A DNA stretch of 64,000 bases, from NCBI GenBank assembly GCA_051294375.1, contig CM119269.1, positions 23,045,497-23,109,496 of the forward strand, given 5' to 3'. A program made the translations under genes and the position numbers. Positions 11,536 through 24,268 of the stretch are shown in pieces (position 1 is the stretch's first letter; each line of letters begins with the position of its first letter). The notes under the pieces were generated by a model, which was given only the letters and a program-made list of their open reading frames with translations, was not told the DNA's origin and made no database searches. Origin of the DNA: Paraspadella gotoi. Taxonomy: Eukaryota > Chaetognatha.

Positions 11536-13138
11536 GTATTCGGTCTCTTGATCGCAATATCTATCTGACAAAGCAATCAATTTTGAAATCTTTTTTAGAG
11601 TAAAATGGTAAAGCTAAAGTTTTAATTGAAACAATAAAAATGGTTTTAATTAGTTTATATAAGTTTAGTAAAAATTTAAAAACCTAAACAAATGCAAAAA
11701 AATTGTGTTTTTTGGATTGTTATAGAAAAATTATTTATTACCCAGTTTTAAATTGTTATTCTAATTCTTTAACGATGATAAAAATGATGGTTATTAAAAT
11801 TGTAACTACACCATCGTCGCGTCCTTATTTGTAAATAACATTTATAAACATTATCAGACCAACTTATCATGAAAACGCTTTAATCATGCTCTTGTGTATT
11901 GTTGAACCGTATCTTAAAATCAGTATTACTGCGTCTAATTAAAGGTAATGGCCTAACATTTGGCCTCATGGACTTTGATAAAAGAAATAAATTGTATTAA
12001 TAGAAAGTCAAATGATGAAATGGAAGGAAATGAGGAAAAGAAAATAGAAAGTTATTAAAAGGGAATGAAGGAAAAAAATAAAAAATGAAAAGTCATTAAG
12101 AAGGGAATAAGGAAAAAGATAATAAAAATAAAGAAAATCAGAAAGTTATTTAAAAGGAAATAAAGAAGTGATAATAGAAAATAAAGAAATAGACAAGTTT
12201 ATTAAACAAAGGGAATAAAGGAAACAGATAATAAAGATCATAAGAAAATGAAAAGTTATTAAGAAGAGAATAAAGGAAAAGGAGTAAATACGGTGATGAG
12301 ACCGAGTGAACTCAAATCTTTTTTTTTCTTCACTTTAAAAAATAATCTCACTCACAATTTTTTTCGTCTCCCGATCTTTGCCAAGTACTTATCATTACGC
12401 TTGTTTTTAAAAATAATTATTAATTAATTATCCTGCAAGTTACATTTATTACACATTCCTTTCTTCTTTTTTTTTAAATCCTGTAAATGGTGCAAATAAG
12501 TTTCTTTTTGTTTTTTCTCCCGCCCAAAATCAATGCAAATTCTTTCCAATTCTGGCAAATGGGAATTTTGACTTCGTCTATTTTTAGTTTGACCCTCTTT
12601 CTGACCCATTTTTCTAAGTTACCATTGTATTCTTTTTTATCATCTTTGTTGTGAAATTATCAATAAACAAATCCTAATTAATTAAATGTATTCCCCCCCA
12701 ATTCCTTCCATGTTGCGTGTAATCTTTGAAAAACTAAAAAAAGTATTTGTCAACCAAACTTTGCAATGTCTACTTTGTTTAGCATTAATAAAAAAAAATA
12801 ATTTAATTAAACTATAATTATCTACGATTTAAACATTCTCATTATTTATTTAAAAATAGGCTCTGTAACTAAAAATTTTTGTATTTTTCTTGTAAAAAAC
12901 TAAAAAGCAAAATACATCCGCTTTCAAAAATTTTTTTTAAATATGAATAAGAAAACTATTTTTTTTTTTTTTTTCTTTTTTTTTACTATACATTTTATTT
13001 ACAGATTTTCTTGAGCAAATTTTAAAACCAGAATAAATTTGAATTCTTTCTCGCCTAAAGTGTTAATTCAATTGGAAGGTCTCTCTCTCTCTCTCTTCTC
13101 TTCTCTCTCTCTCTTCTTCTCCTCTCTCTCTCTCTCTA

Positions 13139-13175
<37 letters not shown>

Positions 13176-13743
13176 TCTCTCCCTTCGTCTCCGTCTCTCT
13201 CTCTCTCTCTCAAAAATACTTTTTATGGTTTTTTTCAAAAACAAACCCTCTCTCTCTCTCTCTTTCTCTCGCCCCCTCCCTACCTCATTTTTCTCTCTCT
13301 CTCTCTTTCTTCCCTCCTCTCATCTCTCTCTTTTTCGGTGGCTCTAAAAAAGGAAGCGGTTAATAATAAGAGAAGAATAAACAAAGAATTGAACTGCGAC
13401 TCTGCGCGGCGGGAGAAAAGCGTCTCTCTTCTCCTCTCTCTCTCCTCCTCATCTCTCTCTCCTCTCTCTCCTTCTCTCTCTTCTCTCCTCTCTCCGCTCT
13501 CTCTCTCTTTCTCTCCCATCAACCATTCAAAACCATTCAGGCCCAACCCTGTCAAAAAGAAATATTTATAAAAAAAGAACAATTAAAGAAAAAAAAAGAC
13601 GAGAAATTAAGGAATTAAATCGTTTTTAATTAATAAAGACAATTAATAGTTTCCCTTTTGTTCTTTTTCCTCTTCGTCTGTGTCTTTAATTACCACCATC
13701 CTGGGAGCTACTGATAGGGGCATTCAATCTTATTGTCCTCTCT

Positions 13744-13782
<39 letters not shown>

Positions 13783-15190
13783 TCTGCATCTCTCTCTCTT
13801 CTCCTCTCTGCTTCTCTCTGTCTCGCTCTCTCGCTCTGAAGATAACCGGATAATCTAGGCGACTGAAGTCTTTCCGGTGGTCCGAATCATCGAGAGCACC
13901 GTGGGTCTTCCTCCTAGTCGTCGTCGTCCGTCGTCGTCGTCCGTCGTTGCATAAGTGAGTGGGTTCCTTAATATACACGTCTTAATTCATCCTGTAATCA
14001 TCTGAAGATGAAAGATGAATATACTGACACTTATAGTATTCAAAGTGAGGAAATGATCTATCTGTTAATTAATTTATTTTCAATTCACATGTAATGATAA
14101 AAAATAATAAAATTATCCATTCTTTAATAAATAAGCTACTGGCCACCTGACTTTGGCAGGCTTTGGTGGTTTAAGGCCTCCATCACTCTTACAAGATAAT
14201 GACATAGCAGGTCCCTGCAAAGTTTTCAATCATAGACTCTCTCACAGTCTCGTTTTTGTAATGATAATAAATTTGTTTTTTTTAATATTTTTCACTATTT
14301 TAGTCGTGAGCTCTTAGTCACTTTAAAAATTAGCTTCTATCTTAATCTTTAATAATCATTAGAAAGACAGAAAATCTTGATATTAGAAAAAAATTTTTCG
14401 TAAATTTAACTTAATAATATTTAATATATAAGTACTCTAAAGCGTTTTGCTATCATACATTGCTATTTTTCGCACTACATTTTCAAATGTTTAACATTAC
14501 TAATTTTAATTTTGAACCACTGAGATTTCTAAATCGAGGATCTTATGTAATTTTCAAGTCATCCGAATGCAAAGATGTTGTCGTCGTCGGTCGTCGTCGT
14601 CGTCGGTCTTCATCGTCTTCGTCACGTTTGTCTTTGTACTGTCTTCTTTTCCACACAATGACATTGAAACCAGCAACTCAAACAACACAATACTTCTGCC
14701 ATTTCACACTCGAACCCCGACTTTCTCATCTCTTCCGGCCACTCTCCTTCCTCTTAGCCGATCCGGCCACGCTCAGCCCCTTTCCTGCCTTGTGGCCTTA
14801 ATTAGGCACTGAGGCCACTCGGTGCCTCAAAGACCATTATCGATTAACTAATGTTTTGCATAAAAATCAATCTTCTCTCTCTCTCTCTCCTCTCCTCTCT
14901 CTCTCAATCTCCTCTCTTTCTCATTTTCTTCTTTGTCGTTCTGGTTTATTCTCTGGAAGGCGAAAAGCAAAACTCCGTATCACGTGAGAGAATATTAGAG
15001 ACGGAGAGGATAGAGAGAAGAGAGGAGAGAGAGAGAGAGAGAGGAGAAGAGAGAGAGAAAGAGAGAGAGGAGAGAGAGAAGAGAGAGAGAGAGGGAGAGA
15101 GACGGTCGGTTGAAAAAACAATGTATGGTTGTTTCGATTTTTTTTTCCTATTTTTCCATTTTTTTTTTTTCCGCGCTTACAAACAAATAA
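11536..15190 (+). repeat. duplicated block A, copy 2
   Basis: Direct repeat of 1197-4625. Differences are mostly one- to three-base insertions and deletions, as expected from poorly polished long reads. It runs from CGT satellite on its left directly into CGT satellite on its right, whereas copy 1 has non-satellite sequence on its left and a gap on its right. Confidence 0.85.
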
Positions 15191-16664
15191 ATGTGTGAGT
15201 TGGCGTCGTCGCGTTCGTCGGGTCGTGTCGGTCTCGGTGCCGTGTTTGTCGTCATTTCAATGCCTTCGTCCGTCGTTCGTCTTCATCCTTCGTCGTCTTC
15301 GGTCGTGCGGTCTTTATCTCGTCGTCGTCGTCGTCATTCTCATCGTCGTTGTCATCTTCATCGTTCGTCGTCGTCATGCTTCGTCTTCATCGTCTTCATT
15401 TCTTCGTCGTCATCATCTTTATGCGTCATCGTCTTTTTTATCGGTCGTCGCTCCAATTTCATCGGGTCGTTGTCATCTTCATCTTCGTCGTCGTCCAATC
15501 TTCGTCGTCGCTCGTCGTCATCGTCTTTATCGTCGTCGTCATCCCCCATCTTTATCGTGTCGTCTTCATGCGTCGTCGTCTTCAATCTTCGTCGTCGTCG
15601 TCATCGTCTTTATCGTCGTCGTCACTCGTTCGTCTTCATCGTCTCATCTTCGTCGTCGTCGTCGTCGTCGTCAATCGTCTTTCATCGTCGTCCGCATTTC
15701 AATCGGTCGTTGTCATCCTCATCTCGGTCAGTCGTCATCTTCGTCGTCGTCGTCGTCATTCTGGTCTTTATTGCGTCATCGGTCTTCATAATCGTCTTCA
15801 TCTTCACGTCGTCATCATCTTTATCGTCGTCGTCTTCATCCGTCGTCGTCTTCATCTTCGTCGTCGTCGTCGTCATCGTTTTATCGTACGTCATCGTCTT
15901 TATCGCTCGTCGTCATCTTCATCGTCGTTGTCATTCTTCATCTTCGTCGTCGTCATCTTCGTCGGTCTGTCGTCCGTCATCGTCTTTATCGTCGTCATCG
16001 CGTCTTTATCGTCGTCGTCATCCTTCATCGTCGTTGTCATCTTCATCTTCGTCGTCGTCATCTTCGTCGTCGTCGTCTTAATCGTCGTCGTCTTCATCAC
16101 GTCGTCGTTCTTCAATCTTCGTCGTCGCCATCTTCGTCGTCTGTCATCTTCCATCTTCGTCGTCGTCAATCTTCGTCGTCGTCGTCGCGTCATCGCTTTC
16201 ACGTCGTCGTCAATCAATCTTTAATGTCGTCGTCAATCTTCATCGTCGTTGTCTCTTCATTCTTTCGTCGTCGTCATCTTTTTCGTCGTCGTCGTCTTTA
16301 TCGTCGTCGTCTTCATGGTCGTTGTCATCTTATCTTCGTTCCGTCGTCATTTCATCGTCGCGTCATCTTCGTCGTCGTTTGTCATCTTCATCTTCGTCGT
16401 CGTCATGCTTGCATGCGTCGTCGTCATCCTTCGTCGTCGCTCCTTTATCGTCGTCGTCTTCAATCGTCGTTGTGCATCTTCATCTTCGTCGTCGTCATCT
16501 TCATCGTCGTCGTCATCTTCGTCGTCTTGTCATACTTTCATCTTCAGTCGTCGTCATCTTCATCGTCGTCGTCCATCTTCGTCCGTCGTTGTCATCTTCA
16601 TCTTCGTNNNNNNNNNNNNNNNNNNNNNNNNNCGTCGTCGTCTTTATCCTCGTCGTTTTTCGTC
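15191..16664 (-). repeat. CGT/CTT/CAT satellite, inverted counterpart
   Basis: Reverse-complement orientation of 9037-11436, shorter, interrupted by 25 N at 16608-16632. Open frames here are repeat artefacts. Confidence 0.9.
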
Positions 16665-17279
16665 GCTACGATTTTCTGAAAAGTATAATTTTGGGGAGAA
16701 AAAAAATAGAGAGTGAGTCACATCGACCTTAAAAATGTCTCACCGGGAAGATTCTCCGAAAATCGGTAAAACTCACAAAACGGTGAGACTTACAAAAGAA
16801 GATTCAATAAAATGTTTGTGAGACGAGATTCACAATTGACTAAGATGTATAAATGTTGCACATATAAACATCCTAAGTAAACATTATAAATCATAAATCC
16901 GGATTTGATAAACAGAAATTTGACACAATGGCTGACAAAAGTGATTTAATCCTCCAGATTGGCTGACAGAGTACTTCTCAAAGGTCATTCAGGTCATTCA
17001 TACATTTTTAACAAATGAAAATCATTAATTATTTTTTTGTTTTCAATTCAAAAGATGAAAAGGTTAGGAGCGCTTAAGACTTTGGACTGAAAACTTGGGT
17101 TTTTGTGCTTCGGACTGAAGTCTGAGACTCTTCTCAGCGACGCGACGGAAGAACCTCTTCAGGATCAATCGAGAAACTCTTGAAAAAAAGATTTGCTGAG
17201 CAAACTCAACCAAAAGAACAATTGAATGAGAAAAAGAAAAAAAGGGAAACAAATTAGAAAAAACTGAGTAGAGGAAAAT

Positions 17280-17286
17280 AAAGGAC

Positions 17287-17333
<47 letters not shown>

Positions 17334-17404
17334 AAAAAAGAAAGAAAGAAAGAAAAAAAAGAAAAGAAAAGTGAGGGAAAGGTGGAAAAACTGGATAGAA
17401 ACTA

Positions 17405-17440
<36 letters not shown>

Positions 17441-17445
17441 CAACA
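17280..17445 (+). repeat. (GAAA)n tracts
   Basis: Two tetranucleotide arrays. They are the inverted, longer counterpart of the CTTT tracts at 7540-7680. Confidence 0.9.
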
Positions 17446-18174
17446 ACCGGACCCATATCCCCGTCGGGATAGTCATTATCATTATCTTAATCATCATCGT
17501 CGTTGTCGTCGTCGTCGTCGTCCTCTTCATCGTCGTCGTCGTCGTCGTCGTCCTCTTCATCGTCGTCGTCGTCGTTGTCGTCCTCTTCATCGTCGTCGTC
17601 GTCCCCATCTCTATTTCGGGTTTGTTTTCCATTTTTCTTCTGAGTTTGAAAAAAAATTTCGACTCGGAGGAAAAAACAAACTTCGTAAAGTGCTGAAGCA
17701 GTGATACTTGCTAAGTTGTGAAGCGTGAAAGTTTATCCCTTAAGTTTAAGTCTATATTTTTAAGCAGAAATTCATAAAATAATTTAAATAAATCACTGAG
17801 GTTAATGATAGGAATATGATACCACATATTTGAATGAGAAACCATGTTTTCTTGGATTTAATGAACTCGGCTATGAGCTGACAGGGTTCTGCTTTGTCCT
17901 TAATCCTCCAACGACTTAGCTTATCTAATAAATGGAAATTGTTAAACAATTTCAGAAATAATTTTTTTTGAATCAATAGAAGGGAATCGTGTAACCGAAT
18001 CTACTTTACATCACGTGATGAAATTAGGTCAAATGATCTAAGAAATAAATAAAAATTATTATCCGCAACAACAACAACAACAACAACGACGACGACGACG
18101 ACGACGACAAAACCATGAACGAACTCTGCCCGTTTATTTTTATGTCTGGCGTTTTTAGTGCGTCGATTCGCGAT

Positions 18175-18675
18175 GCGGAAAAGGGCAGGCGCTTAAATGG
18201 GGCGCTTGAGTGGGGCACCTAAATAAGGCGCTCAAATGAGATGTTTAAATGGCAGGTGCTTAAATGGGGTGTTTGAGTGGGGCGCCAAAATAAGGCGCTC
18301 AAATGAGACGTTTAAAGAGCGCGCGCCAAAATACAGAGAGTGCTTGAATAGAGCAACTAAATAAGACACTCAAATTGAATGTTTAAATAGTAAAAAAAAG
18401 GATAGTCTAAATACGCCATTTAATTAATCGGCGCCTTCAATTGGACAAATTAATGAGGCCGCTTAAATAGGATAGTTTAATGACAGGCACCTAAATATGG
18501 CGCGTGAGTAGGACTTTTTAATGACAAGTGCCTCTACAAGGCGCCCAAATGAGAAGGAGCCAAATGGGCCCCCTAAAGATGGGCGCCTAAATGGGGCTGT
18601 AAAAGGGCGGGCACCCCAATGTGCGCTAAAAGGGGAGGTGCCTAAATGGAGCGCTTAAAAGGAGTTGACCCGTCA
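18175..18675 (-). repeat. GC-rich minisatellite, inverted copy
   Basis: Words such as GGGGCGCTTGAGTGGGGC, AAATAAGGCGCTCAAATGAG and TTTAAATGGCAGGTGCTTAA repeat with short spacing. It is the counterpart of 6240-6790. Confidence 0.8.
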
Positions 18676-18719
18676 AGGGCGCGAGATGGAAAAAGGAAAG
18701 TAAAATAAATCTTTAGATT

Positions 18720-19095
18720 TGTGAAGCAGAAAAGAGAAGAGAAAAGAAAAGATGAGAAGAGAAGAGAAAAGAAAAGAAAAGAAAAGAAAAGAAAAGAAAA
18801 GAAAAGAAAAGAAGAGAAGAGAAGAGCCATTCCCTCTTCTGATACAATTCTGTCAAATTATATATGAAATCCATACAATAGCTGTTAAAAATACTTAAAT
18901 CTAATTTGCATTCATCAGCATGACGAACAATGGAAAAGAAAAGAAAAGAAAAGAAAAGAAAAGAAAAGAAAAGAAAAGAAGAGAAGAGCCATGCCCTCTT
19001 CTGATACAATTCTGTCAAATTATATATGAAATCCATACAATAGCTGTTAAAAATACTTAAATCTAATTTGCATTCATCAGCATGACGAACAATGG
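18720..19095 (-). repeat. macrosatellite, two copies (inverted counterpart)
   Basis: Reverse-complement copies of the 5575-6190 unit, separated by clean GAAAA arrays. The copy number is lower than in the other arm. Confidence 0.85.
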
Positions 19096-19435
19096 ACGTA
19101 CCATTTCAGCGACAAACCCATACTTACCCAGTAATACCCAGTAATATCTCAATTTTAAATTTTATTCTGATGACGCCTTAAAACATTCTTCTATAAATAT
19201 TTTTGTAATGTATATTTTTTTGGGAAATATTATTTCCTATCGCCTAACGTCTAAGAGAGGGACAGAGTGACAGAGTGACGAATGAGATTTTCAAATGGAG
19301 ACCCGATTTTAACAATTCTCTTCTCGATGGGATTTTTTCGTGACCCATTTTTGTGAGACTTGGTGAAACACTTTTCTTTTCACCAAAGGGACCAAGAGTC
19401 ACGAATGTGATCGTTTTAACTCTTGACTCTTTTTA

Positions 19436-20105
19436 CCCCTCTTTCTTTTCTTTTCTTTTCTTTTCTTTTCTTTTCTNNNNNNNNNNNNNNNNNNNNNNNN
19501 NNNNNNNNNNNNNNNNNNNNNNNNNNNNNNNNNNNNNNNNNNNNNNNNNNNNNNNNNNNNNNNNNNNNNNNNNNNNNNNNNNNNNNNNNNNNNNNNNNNN
19601 NNNNNNNNNNNNNNNNNNNNNNNNNNNNNNNNNNNNNNNNNNNNNNNNNNNNNNNNNNNNNNNNNNNNNNNNNNNNNNNNNNNNNNNNNNCTTTTCTTTT
19701 CTCTTTTTTTCTTTTCTTTTCTTTTCTTATTTCTTTTCTTTTATTTTTTCTGTTTTTTCTTTTCTTTTCTTATTTCTTTTCTTTTCTTNNNNNNNNNNNN
19801 NNNNNNNNNNNNNNNNNNNNNNNNNNNNNNNNNNNNNNNNNNNNNNNNNNNNNNNNNNNNNNNNNNNNNNNNNNNNNNNNNNNNNNNNNNNNNNNNNNNN
19901 NNNNNNNNNNNNNNNNNNNNNNNNNNNNNNNNNNNNNNNNNNNNNNNNNNNNNNNNNNNNNNNNNNNNNNNNNNNNNNNNNNNNNNNNNNNNNNNNNNNN
20001 NNNNNNNNNNNNNNNNNNNNNNNNNNNNNNNNNNNNNNNNNNNNNNNTGTTTTTTCTTTTCTTTTCTTATTTCTTTTCTTTTCTTTTCTTTTCCTTTCTT
20101 TTCCC
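19436..20105 (+). repeat. (CTTTT)n pentanucleotide array with two large gaps
   Basis: TTTTC units flank and separate N gaps at 19477-19690 and 19789-20047. The true array length is unknown. Confidence 0.9.
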
Positions 20106-20159
20106 CCCTACTCTCCTTCTCTATCAGCGACGAGGGAAAAGTTAAAATTCAAATGAGAA

Positions 20160-20420
20160 GAAAATTTATTAAGAAGGAGGAAGAGGAGGAGGAGGAAGAG
20201 AAAAAGGAGAAGGAGGAGGACAAAGAGGAAGAGGAAGACAAAGAAGAAGAGGAGGAGGAGGAAGGAGAAGGGGAGGAGGAGAAGGAAATGGAGAAAGATG
20301 AGGAGGAAGATGAGGAGGAAGAGGAAGAAGAGGAGAAGGAGGAATAGGGGGAGGAATAGGAGGGAGATGAGGAGGAAAAGTAGGAAGAAGAGGAGGAAGA
20401 AGAGAAGGAGGAGGAGATGA
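20160..20420 (+). repeat. polypurine tract, GGA/GAA-rich
   Basis: About 260 bases almost free of pyrimidines on the plus strand, made of GAGGAGGA and GAAGAGGA words. It is followed by (GAT)n at 20441-20470 and (GA)n at 20502-20579. Confidence 0.9.
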
Positions 20421-20440
20421 AATATGTTGTTCCAGTTGAG

Positions 20441-20471
<31 letters not shown>

Positions 20472-20500
20472 ATAATTGTCCTTTCTGTAGATGTCACTGA

Positions 20501-20579
<79 letters not shown>

Positions 20580-20580
<1 letters not shown>

Positions 20581-20945
20581 ACACTGGTAATATATTCGTC
20601 ATCGTCGCCGGTATTTATGAAAATGAAGATCTTGACTCAACGGGTTAACGAGAAAGAAAGAGAGAGAGATGGTGAAGGGAGAGAGAAAGAGAGAGAGGGA
20701 GAGTACGGAGATGTGAAGAGAAAGAGAGACAGAAAGACAGTTGGACAGAGAGACCGGTTGAGAACGCCAAACGGTTAAGTCAGATAAAAGAAAACGATTT
20801 TTTCTTTCTTTTTTATTTTCTCTTTTAATCTTTTTTCTTTTCTCATTTTTTTGTGATTTCATCAATTTTAATTTAGGTTTCAATCTTCTTTCATTCTCTC
20901 TTTCTTTGCCTAACGCTTCCTTCCTCCTCACTATTCATTCTTCTT

Positions 20946-20976
<31 letters not shown>

Positions 20977-22499
20977 TCAGTCTCTGCTCACTCTCTCTCT
21001 CTCTCTCTCTCTCTCGCTTCATGCTCTCGTCTCTCGATCTCTCTTCTCCCTTTCGGTCTCTTGCATCAGGACAAAAAAATAAACTGAACAAAGAAAATCA
21101 GACCTTGAATTCCGACGAGTCGACGATCGAATTCAAGAGAAAAGGGAGGAAGAGGAGGAGGAAGAGGAAGAGGAGGAGGACGAGGAGGGAAGGGGAAGGA
21201 AGGCAAAAAGGGGAAAAAAGACCAGGAAAAGGGAGAGAGAGGGAGAGAGAGAGAGAAAGAGAGAAATAAAAAAGATATAGAAAGAATAAGAAAGAGAGAG
21301 AGAGAAAAAAAAGAGAGANNNNNNNNNNNNNNNNNNNNNNNNNNNNNNNNNNNNNNNNNNNNNNNNNNNNNNNNNNNNNNNNNNNNNNNNNNNNNNNNNN
21401 NNNNNNNNNNNNNNNNNNNNNNNNNNNNNNNNNNNNNNNNNNNNNNNNNNNNNNNNNNNNNNNNNNNNNNNNNNNNNNNNNNNNNAGAGAGAGAGAGAGA
21501 GAAAGAGAGAAAGAGAGAGAGAGAGCGAGAGGCGTCAAGTTTGAATTCTATCTCCTGTTGTGTCTGACATCTGAGTTCCAGACTGGAAAAAGAAGAAAGA
21601 GAGGGAGGAGGAGGAAGAGGAGGAGAAAGAGAAGGAGGAGTAGGAGGAAGAGGAGGAGGAGAGAAAATGTTATCCCAAATGTAATAATAACAAACTATTT
21701 TTATATTTAAATTTGGAGAAATCAAACTGAAAAATGTNNNNNNNNNNGAGAGAGAGAGAGAGAGAGAGAATCTCAAGTGAATTGCTGGACAGATGATGAC
21801 AGCCAATAAACCATAAAAGCTAAAAAGATAAAAAATGTTTAAAAAGTATATAAACTTCATTGAAGGTCAAAGAAGAATGAAGCCTAAAGAAGCATGAAGC
21901 CCAAAGAAGCATGAAGGCCAAGAAATGGTGAAGGCCGGAAAAGAAGGTTAAGTAATGACTGAGGCTGAAAATAGAAAATTGAAAAGTGTTGCGGCGTCGA
22001 TGAGAGTTAAACCATCAGGAGGGAAATAATAAAGACGACGAAGACGACGACAAAGAGGACGATGACGACGACGACGACGACGATGAAGACGACGATGAGA
22101 AAAACAACGACGAAGAGTATGATGATGACGATGATGACGAAAATGACGACTACAACGAAAATGACGGTAAAGATGTAGTTGGGCATTGCAAAAGTTCACC
22201 CCGCCTATAAGCATGCAACCTTCAGTTAGCACCCGGTGTCTCATTAAGTAAAGCTCATGACCCCTAGGTACCGGGTTCAATCCCAACCCGGTACCTACCC
22301 TGCGGGAAGCGTGAGGACGACCGTAAACCCACTTGGGGGCCTGAAAAAACCTCAAGCCTGGTTCCAAGCCCAGGACCCGTTCCATTAGCGCCTTATCCAC
22401 AAAGATAATGACGACGACGACGACGACGACGAAAAGAGAGAGATTATCAATAAGGAGTTAAATAATAATTGAGAGAGATTATCCTCTTTTTCTTTCTTT
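20580..22499 (+). repeat. left arm of a 4-kb imperfect palindrome
   Basis: Landmarks acactggtaatatattcgtc (20580), cagatgatgacagccaataa and agaagcatgaagcccaaaga recur in reverse complement in the right arm at 24632-22500. It contains polypurine and (GA)n tracts, a 167-N gap (21319-21485), a GAC array and an S1 SINE. Confidence 0.88.
22190..22400 (+). mobile_element. tRNA-derived SINE S1, palindrome left arm
   Basis: CACCCGGTGTCTCATTAAGT (A-box region), GGTACCGGGTTCAATCCC (B box GGTTCAATCCC), CCTGCGGGAAGCGTGAGGAC, then CCAAGCCCAGGACCCGTTCC. Among the more intact copies. Confidence 0.85.
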
Positions 22500-22765
22500 T
22501 CTTATCTTTCTTATCTTTTTCTTATCTTTTCTTATCCAAATCGTTCTTTCGTTTTTTCCTCTCACTTTCTCATTTACCGAAAAGGATTGGGCGTCTTGGA
22601 GTCGTCGTCGGTCGTCGTCGTCGTCGTTGTCATTTNNNNNNNNNNNNNNNNNNNNNNNNNGTCTTTGTTCTTATCTTTCTTATCTTTTTCCCCAAATCGT
22701 TCTTCGTTTTTTCCTCTCACTTTCTCAATTTACCAAAAGGATTTGGCGTCTTGGAGTCCGTCGTC
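22500..22765 (+). repeat. uncollapsed direct overlap around a 25-N gap
   Basis: The stretch tcgttctttcgttttttcct ... ggcgtcttggagtcgtcgtc is present on both sides of the gap (22500-22620 and 22666-22765). This is what a failed contig merge would give. Confidence 0.8.
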
Positions 22766-22839
22766 GTTCGTCGTCTCGTTGTCCTTCGTCGTTGTATTCG
22801 TCGTCGTCGTCGTCGTCGTCGTCATTATCTTTGTGGAAA

Positions 22840-23060
22840 GGCGCTCAATGGAACGGGTCCTGGGCTTGGAACCAGGCTTGAGGGTTTTCTCAGGCCCCCA
22901 AGTGGGTTTACGGTCTCCTCACGCTTCCCGCAGGTAGTACCGGGTTTGGATTGAACCCGTACCTAGGGGTCATGAGCTTTACTTAAATGAGACACCGGTG
23001 CTAACTGAAGGTGCATGCTTATAGGCGGGGTGAACTTTTGCAATGCCCAACCTACATCTT
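22840..23060 (-). mobile_element. tRNA-derived SINE S1, palindrome right arm
   Basis: Inverted copy of the 22190-22400 element with several one-base deletions. Confidence 0.83.
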
Positions 23061-23474
23061 TACCGTCATTTTCGTTGTAGTCGTCATTTTCGTCATCATC
23101 GTCATCATCATACTCTTCCGTCGTTGTTTTTCTCATCGCTCGTTCTCATCGTCGTCGTCGTCGTCGTCATCGTCCTCTTTGTCTCGTCTTCGTCGTCTTA
23201 TTTATTTCCCTTCCTGATGGTTTAACCTCTCATCGAACGCCGCAACACCTTTTCAATTTCTATTTTCAGCCTCAGTCATTACTTAACCTTCTTTTCCGGC
23301 CTTCACCATTTCTTGGCCTTCATGCTTCTTTGGGCTTCATGCTTCTTTTTAGGCTTCATTCTTCTTTGACCTTCATGAAGTTTATATACTTTTTAAACAT
23401 TTTTTATCTTTTTTAGCTTTTATAGGTTTATTGGCTGTCATCATCTGTCCAGCAATTCACTTGAGATTCTCTCT

Positions 23475-23532
<58 letters not shown>

Positions 23533-24179
23533 CTCTCTCTCTCTCTGACTCAGCTCACATTTTTCAGTTTGATTTCTCCAAATTTAAATTATAAAAATAG
23601 TTTGTTATTATTACATGTTCTGGGATAACATTTCTCTCCTCCTCCCTCTTCCTCCTACTCTCCTCCTTCTCTTTCTCCTCCTCTTCCTCCTCCTCCCTCT
23701 CTTTCTTCTTTTTCCAGTCTTGGAACTCAGATGTCAGACACAACAGGAGATAGAATTCAAACTTGACCCTCTCGCTCTCTCTCTCTCTCTTTCTCTCTTT
23801 CTCTCTTTCTCCTCTCTCTTTTTTCTTTCTCTCTCTTTTTAATCTTTCTCTATCTTTTTTCTTTCTTTCTTTCTCTTTTGCTCTCTCTCTCTCTCTTTCT
23901 CTCTCTTCTCTCTCTGTCTGTCTCTCTTTTTTTTCTCTTCTCTCTCTTTCTTATTCTCTATTATCTTTTTATTCTCTCTTTTCTCTCTCTCTCTCCCTCT
24001 CTCTCCCTTTTCCTGGTCTTTTTTCCCCTTTTGCCTTCCTTCCCGCTTCCCTCCTCGTCCTCCTCCTCTTCCTCTTCCCTCCTCCTCTTCTCCCTTTTCT
24101 CTGAATTCGACGTCGACGTCGAATTCAAGTCTGATTTTCTTTGTTCAGTTTATTTTTTGTCCTGATGAAGAGACGAAAG

Positions 24180-24262
<83 letters not shown>
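24180..24262 (+). repeat. (GA)n microsatellite
   Basis: Nearly pure GA dinucleotide run of about 80 bases. Confidence 0.95.

Positions 24263-24268
<6 letters not shown>

Larger units (their letters stand above)
16665..19435 (-). repeat. duplicated block B, right arm of the inverted repeat
   Basis: Inverted copy of 5251-9036. It lacks the SINE dimer and has two rather than three of the CTTTT-linked units. Its homopolymers and tandem arrays are more regular than in the left arm. Confidence 0.88.

Noticed and set aside
8985-11576. 863-residue open frame on the minus strand
   Set aside because: Ser/Arg/Val/Phe-rich translation of a three-base-period satellite; several frames on both strands are equally open.
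15129-16732. Overlapping 220-, 296- and 291-residue frames
   Set aside because: Same CGT/CTT/CAT satellite in the opposite orientation; no gene structure.
19353-21860. Frames of 137-267 residues spanning gaps
   Set aside because: Mostly N or CTTTT/CT/GGA repeats; no real coding signal.
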